DNA of 8,062 nucleotides, from contig SKHV01000476.1 of NCBI GenBank assembly GCA_007116765.1, forward strand, positions 1 to 8,062, read 5' to 3'. The stretch is from Prolixibacteraceae bacterium. Lineage in GTDB: Bacteria; Bacteroidota; Bacteroidia; Bacteroidales; Prolixibacteraceae. The translations under genes and the position numbers were made by a program. Positions within the stretch are counted from its first letter, which is position 1, and each line of letters begins with the position of its first letter. The notes under the pieces are model-generated. The model ran no database searches. It had not been told where the DNA came from and saw only the letters and a list, made by a program, of their open reading frames with translations. Of the stretch, positions 5,217-8,062 are shown one piece after another.

Positions 5217-6032
5217 TTAAGCACCCTGCCAATTCAGCATAAAGCCTTCGGGTATCATGCTTTCGAGCTCCTCAATTGCGGTATCATCAACCGGTTCAAT
5301 AAAATGATTGAGCACCCATTGTGAACCACAATATTCGACCGAAGTTAAATTCTCAACCCAATCGCCACAATTAATATAGCGTATTGTCCCTGTATCGGTA
5401 ATTTCTGTTTTATCTTTTGGTGTATGAGTATGACCGCATATTACGGTTGAACAATCAAGCCTTTTTGCAGCAGAAACAGCGGCCGATTCAAAACGCGTTA
5501 GGTTTCGGTCTCCACGCAAAAGCCGTTTTTTTATGCTTTTATGAATTGTAATATCGCGAAAACCCAGAAAACGGATTGGCTCATTTATCGCTTTGTTTAC
5601 TACAGTGAGAAGGCCGTATGATGCGGCTCCGAATTTTGCCAACCATCTGGCTTTGTGTATAATATTATCGAATATGTCGCCGTGGGTTATTAAAGTCCGT
5701 TGTCCGTTAAGGTTAATTATAAGTTTGTTCACAATTTTAAGGTTACCTAATTCCGATAAATTGAATTTTCGCAGAAATTCATCGTGATTACCCGAAACGT
5801 AATAAACTTTTACACCTCTTTCGAGCATTTTAATCATGTAGCGTACCAGCTTCAAGTGCGATTTTGGGAAGTATGAACGTGAAAATCTCCATGAATCAAT
5901 GATGTCGCCATTAAGTACAAGAATTTTAGGGGCAATTGATTTCAAGTATTTTAGTACCGACTTGGCTTTGCATGCGTGAGTAGCAAGATGGATATCGGAG
6001 ATAACTGCTACTTCGAGGTTTCGTTGTTCCAT
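5217..6032 (-). CDS. Metallophosphoesterase, LpxH2-like (UDP-2,3-diacylglucosamine diphosphatase family)
   Basis: The 271-residue cytoplasmic or peripheral membrane calcineurin-type phosphoesterase has all canonical dimetal motifs: D13-I-H15, G42-D43-xx-D46, G81-N82-H83-D84-E85, H117-G-D and G200-H201-T-H203. The segment ACKAKSVLKYLKSI, the W-R-F-S-R-S stretch, KARWLAKFG and Y-I-N-C-G-D-W-V-E near residue 240 match the LpxH2-like branch. LpxH itself removes UMP from UDP-2,3-diacylglucosamine in lipid A synthesis. LpxH2-type proteins are commonly annotated the same way, but their exact substrate is less certain, so I keep the call at family level. The length is normal. It faces away from the Dus gene across a 203-bp intergenic region; the peptidase gene 62 bp downstream has its own promoter. 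No Shine-Dalgarno site is seen, and the start is the first ATG before the DIH motif. Confidence 0.85.
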   Translation of the reverse strand: MEQRNLEVAVISDIHLATHACKAKSVLKYLKSIAPKILVLNGDIIDSWRFSRSYFPKSHLKLVRYMIKMLERGVKVYYVSGNHDEFLRKFNLSELGNLKIVNKLIINLNGQRTLITHGDIFDNIIHKARWLAKFGAASYGLLTVVNKAINEPIRFLGFRDITIHKSIKKRLLRGDRNLTRFESAAVSAAKRLDCSTVICGHTHTPKDKTEITDTGTIRYINCGDWVENLTSVEYCGSQWVLNHFIEPVDDTAIEELESMIPEGFMLNWQGA

Positions 6033-6235
6033 ATTAATGCAAAATATCTTGTTGCAAAACTGCTTATTTGAAATATACTGCAGGTTAAGCAGGTATTATT
6101 TTTACATCAAAATAAACTTCGACATTTATGTTCTGGTTGAAAACTGACATTCATTAATAATTAAAAGCATGCATGAAGGAAAAATCATGCACTTAGCTTA
6201 TTTTTACATGATAAATTTTTGTAACCAGTCGTTTT
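6033..6235. other. Divergent intergenic region between the phosphoesterase and Dus genes
   Basis: This 203-bp AT-rich stretch must hold promoters for both flanking genes. On the minus strand TATATTTC (6077-6070) is a seven-of-eight match to TAnnTTTG upstream of the phosphoesterase. On the plus strand 'taaatttttg' before the Dus ATG resembles the box but with a longer spacer. Neither is strong enough to call as a promoter. I see no open frame with family resemblance and no RNA gene. Confidence 0.5.
6170..6191. repeat. Inverted repeat TGCATGA-N8-TCATGCA
   Basis: Perfect seven-base arms (6170-6176 and 6185-6191) flank an eight-base A-rich loop. It lies 45 bp before the Dus ATG. There is no T-tract, so it is not a terminator in either direction; a regulator-binding palindrome or leader hairpin is possible. 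Confidence 0.5.
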
Positions 6236-7186
6236 ATGAGTTTTAACATTTTGGCTTCGCCCTTGCAAGGTTTTACTGATTTTAAATTTAGAAATACAGT
6301 TGATAAGGTGTTTGGAGGAGTTGATACCTATTATGCTCCTTATATAAGATTACAAGGGCAGTATGAAATTAAAAATGCCTATAAAAGGGATCTTTTGCCT
6401 GCAAACAATAGCGTTAAGCAGCTTGTGCCACAGGTTATGACCAATTGTGCCAAGGAGTTTCTCTTTGTGGCCGCATACGTACAAAGCTTAGGCTATAATG
6501 AACTTAACTGGAATTTAGGTTGTCCGTATCCGATGGTAAGTAAACGTGGTTTGGGCTCTGGACTGTTAAAACAAGCCGGGAAGATTGATGAAATACTTAA
6601 AAAAGTTTCCAACGAATCGGAGATGGACATTTCGCTAAAATTGCGTTTGGGATATGAGCACAGCCACGAAATACTGGATTTGCTGCCGGTACTCGAAAAG
6701 CATAAGATCAAAAGCATGGTAATTCACCCGCGATTAGGAAAGCAGCTTTATAAAGGCGAAGTAAACCTGGAACTGTTTCAGCAATGCATCGAAAATACCA
6801 GTCATCGGGTTATTTATAATGGTGATATCAACTCAGTAGAAAAATTCAGTGAGATGAAGCAAAGGTTTCCAAGCATTACCGGTTGGGCGCTTGGAAGGGG
6901 TTTAATTGCCAATCCGTTTTTAGCCGAAATGATAAAAACCAACAGCACCAGTTTGCCCGAGAATTGGACAGAAAGCTTCGGTAGTTTCCACGATACTCTT
7001 TTTCAATATTATGCTGAAACCTTATCGGGTCCGGGTCATATTATAATGAAGATGCAAAGTTTCTGGGAGTATTTCTCTCAATTGTTTTCCAACCCACACA
7101 AAGCGCATAAAAGCATAAAAAAAGCGAAGAGTATTGCTGCCTACCACGAAGCTGTAAGGGTAAATATGAAAGGGGAGCGCAGTTGA
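6236..7186 (+). CDS. tRNA-dihydrouridine synthase (Dus family)
   Basis: The 316-residue flavoenzyme reduces uridine to dihydrouridine in the D-loop or other loops of tRNA using FMN and NADPH. It starts with the FMN-binding ASPLQGFTD motif (residues 7-15). It continues with QVMTN (66-70), the catalytic-cysteine motif NLGCPYPMVSKRGLGSGLL (Cys96), SLKLRLG (Lys135, Arg137), the active-site VIHPR (His164), YNGDI (193-197) and the phosphate-binding GWALGRGLIANPFL (GRG at 219-221). The C-terminal helical tRNA-binding domain follows to residue 316; total length is normal for the family. I cannot assign the DusA/B/C subtype with confidence. It is the only plus-strand gene in the window. The leader is AT-rich without a Shine-Dalgarno site, as is usual in Bacteroidota. 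The frame remains open for 81 codons after its TGA, but no extension is needed to complete the domain. Confidence 0.93.
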   Translation: MSFNILASPLQGFTDFKFRNTVDKVFGGVDTYYAPYIRLQGQYEIKNAYKRDLLPANNSVKQLVPQVMTNCAKEFLFVAAYVQSLGYNELNWNLGCPYPMVSKRGLGSGLLKQAGKIDEILKKVSNESEMDISLKLRLGYEHSHEILDLLPVLEKHKIKSMVIHPRLGKQLYKGEVNLELFQQCIENTSHRVIYNGDINSVEKFSEMKQRFPSITGWALGRGLIANPFLAEMIKTNSTSLPENWTESFGSFHDTLFQYYAETLSGPGHIIMKMQSFWEYFSQLFSNPHKAHKSIKKAKSIAAYHEAVRVNMKGERS

Positions 7187-7455
7187 ATATTCCCAGACCA
7201 TGTTACTGCTATTTGCCATTTTTCTCTTGCTATTTTTCAAAGTAACTTTTATATAAAATTGATTGCCGGGTGCAACCTTTTTTATTTTTTACATCATTAT
7301 TGCGATCGATTAAACCAAAAACCAACAATTTTGAAACCGATTAATCGGGAAACACTTTACCGGAACCACGTTCCCGGGTTAAAAGGCTTGTGCAGGCGCT
7401 ATGTGGGCGATGTATTGTTTGTGTGTTCATGAAAAAATGTGTCCTTTGAATAATG
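7187..7455. other. Gap between convergent genes with palindromes; no gene recognised
   Basis: This 269-bp stretch holds a perfect 12-bp palindrome CCGATTAATCGG (7337-7348), a small hairpin GGAAC-CAC-GTTCC (7362-7374) overlapping CCCGGG (7373-7378), and no stem followed by a T-tract. The plus frame of the Dus gene stays open from its TGA to 7432, but I recognise no family in it. A hydrophobic 18-codon frame starts at 7200. Neither is called as a gene. Confidence 0.5.
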
Positions 7456-8062
7456 CTAACGTGAATAATAACGGCTCATAGGTTCTGACACTACATCAGT
7501 GTGCAAAACTTTCCTTGTGCTTAGGGCCGAAGAATCTTGAAGCTCGGCCTTAAGCTCACCAATTTGTTCAATCTGCAGCTCTGCTCTGGAATTTTCCACA
7601 AAAGCATCAACACTTTTCACTGTGCTTCCGTTAATACTAGCAAACGATTTTAGGGTCATTTCCAAACCAATGAAGTCAATTTCAGAATTGCTGTTGATGT
7701 AGATTTCTCCTGCTTCGGCAAAAAACCAAATAGAATCGCTTGCGAGTGCTCTCATATGCAAGCGCGAATTTTTAACAGTTACGGTTTTCAAATTTGAGCT
7801 ATAAATGTATCTGCCCCAATTAGCATCCTGGTTTGGCCAGCTAAGCTCCAGGGTGTCGCCTTTTAACTCGAACACGGGCATCACTGCTTCTGTTGTTGTG
7901 TCGAGATACAACGCAGAATCGGAGTCGGATTGCAGAATATCAACGTATGCACTGTTGAGAAGCACCAAATGCCTGAATGGTGGAAGTGCTATGGACACTC
8001 TTTCATGATGTGCACTTTGTTGTTCTTTATCGAACTGAAAAAGCATAGAAAGCATAAAAAGC
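7456..8062 (-). CDS. Putative GIN/DUF2807-like beta-helix protein (partial, N-terminus beyond right edge)
   Basis: The frame is open to the right edge of the window and ends with TAG at 7458-7456. In-frame ATGs lie at 8055 and 8046, but the residues before FQFDKEQQ (LFMLSML) look like the end of a hydrophobic signal or anchor segment, so the true start may be outside. The body shows PFRHLVLLNSAYVDILQSDSDSAL, GDTLELSW, LKTVTVKNSRLHM and a run of short Ser/Asn-rich strands (YINSNSEIDF, FASINGSTV, ENSRAELQI, QDSSALSTRK). This resembles the GIN (DUF2807, putative adhesin head) domain, with its 'F..l....iDV.l.qs' opening and stacked beta-helix rungs. These are envelope-exposed proteins of unknown function common in Bacteroidota. 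The match is pattern-based and moderate; a different right-handed beta-helix family is possible. Confidence 0.55.
   Translation of the reverse strand, partial: LFMLSMLFQFDKEQQSAHHERVSIALPPFRHLVLLNSAYVDILQSDSDSALYLDTTTEAVMPVFELKGDTLELSWPNQDANWGRYIYSSNLKTVTVKNSRLHMRALASDSIWFFAEAGEIYINSNSEIDFIGLEMTLKSFASINGSTVKSVDAFVENSRAELQIEQIGELKAELQDSSALSTRKVLHTDVVSEPMSRYYSR

Noticed and set aside
7200..7256. Short hydrophobic frame starting at 7200 (18 residues)
   Set aside because: Far too short, low complexity (mostly Leu/Phe), no ribosome binding site, and no supporting context; AT-rich DNA often gives such frames.
1..8062. CRISPR array, tRNA/rRNA genes, or a defence or toxin-antitoxin system
   Set aside because: No regularly spaced repeats, no tRNA-like or rRNA-like sequence, and no nuclease, kinase or toxin-like genes were seen. 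The Xre gene's partner is a four-helix membrane protein rather than a recognised toxin.

Overview
The window looks like a chromosomal segment of a Bacteroidota bacterium, probably Bacteroidales/Marinilabiliales-like. This is inferred from Bacteroidota-type -7 boxes (TAnnTTTG), AT-rich leaders mostly without Shine-Dalgarno sites, an S9 dipeptidyl peptidase of the DPP5 type, an LpxH2-like phosphoesterase and short DUF4386/DUF6326 membrane proteins. No taxon was confirmed by a search.

Left third (1-2950, all genes on the minus strand): a patchwork accessory locus built around repeated copies of an MDR-superfamily (zinc-type alcohol dehydrogenase / quinone reductase-like) gene. In transcription order it holds a four-helix membrane protein, a small Xre-type regulator, an MDR relic with a large internal deletion, an intact DUF6326 membrane protein, an N-terminal MDR relic, a secreted beta-barrel-like protein, a DUF4386 membrane protein, a 20-codon DUF6326 relic, and an apparently intact MDR gene that runs off the left edge. 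The two DUF6326/MDR junctions form a direct repeat of about 94 bp (81/94 identical by my hand count). It flanks an AT-rich two-gene island (about 306-1487), and the two flanking copies are truncated on opposite sides. This scar, with three MDR starts in 2.3 kb, is the most interesting part of the window.

Middle (3000-6032, minus strand): a promoter and possible operator for the regulator operon; a triplicated 12-bp repeat; a clear intrinsic terminator; a secreted DPP5-like S9 peptidase with a complete catalytic triad and its own -7 box; and an LpxH2-like calcineurin-type phosphoesterase with all metal ligands.

Right third (6033-8062): a 203-bp divergent intergenic region, a tRNA-dihydrouridine synthase on the plus strand, a 269-bp gap between convergent genes containing palindromes and an unexplained open frame, and a partial minus-strand gene resembling the GIN/DUF2807 beta-helix family.

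The peptidase, phosphoesterase and Dus genes look like ordinary chromosomal genes with no obvious joint pathway. The left locus appears to have been shaped by duplication, insertion and decay around an oxidoreductase gene. I do not see a new defence or mobile system.
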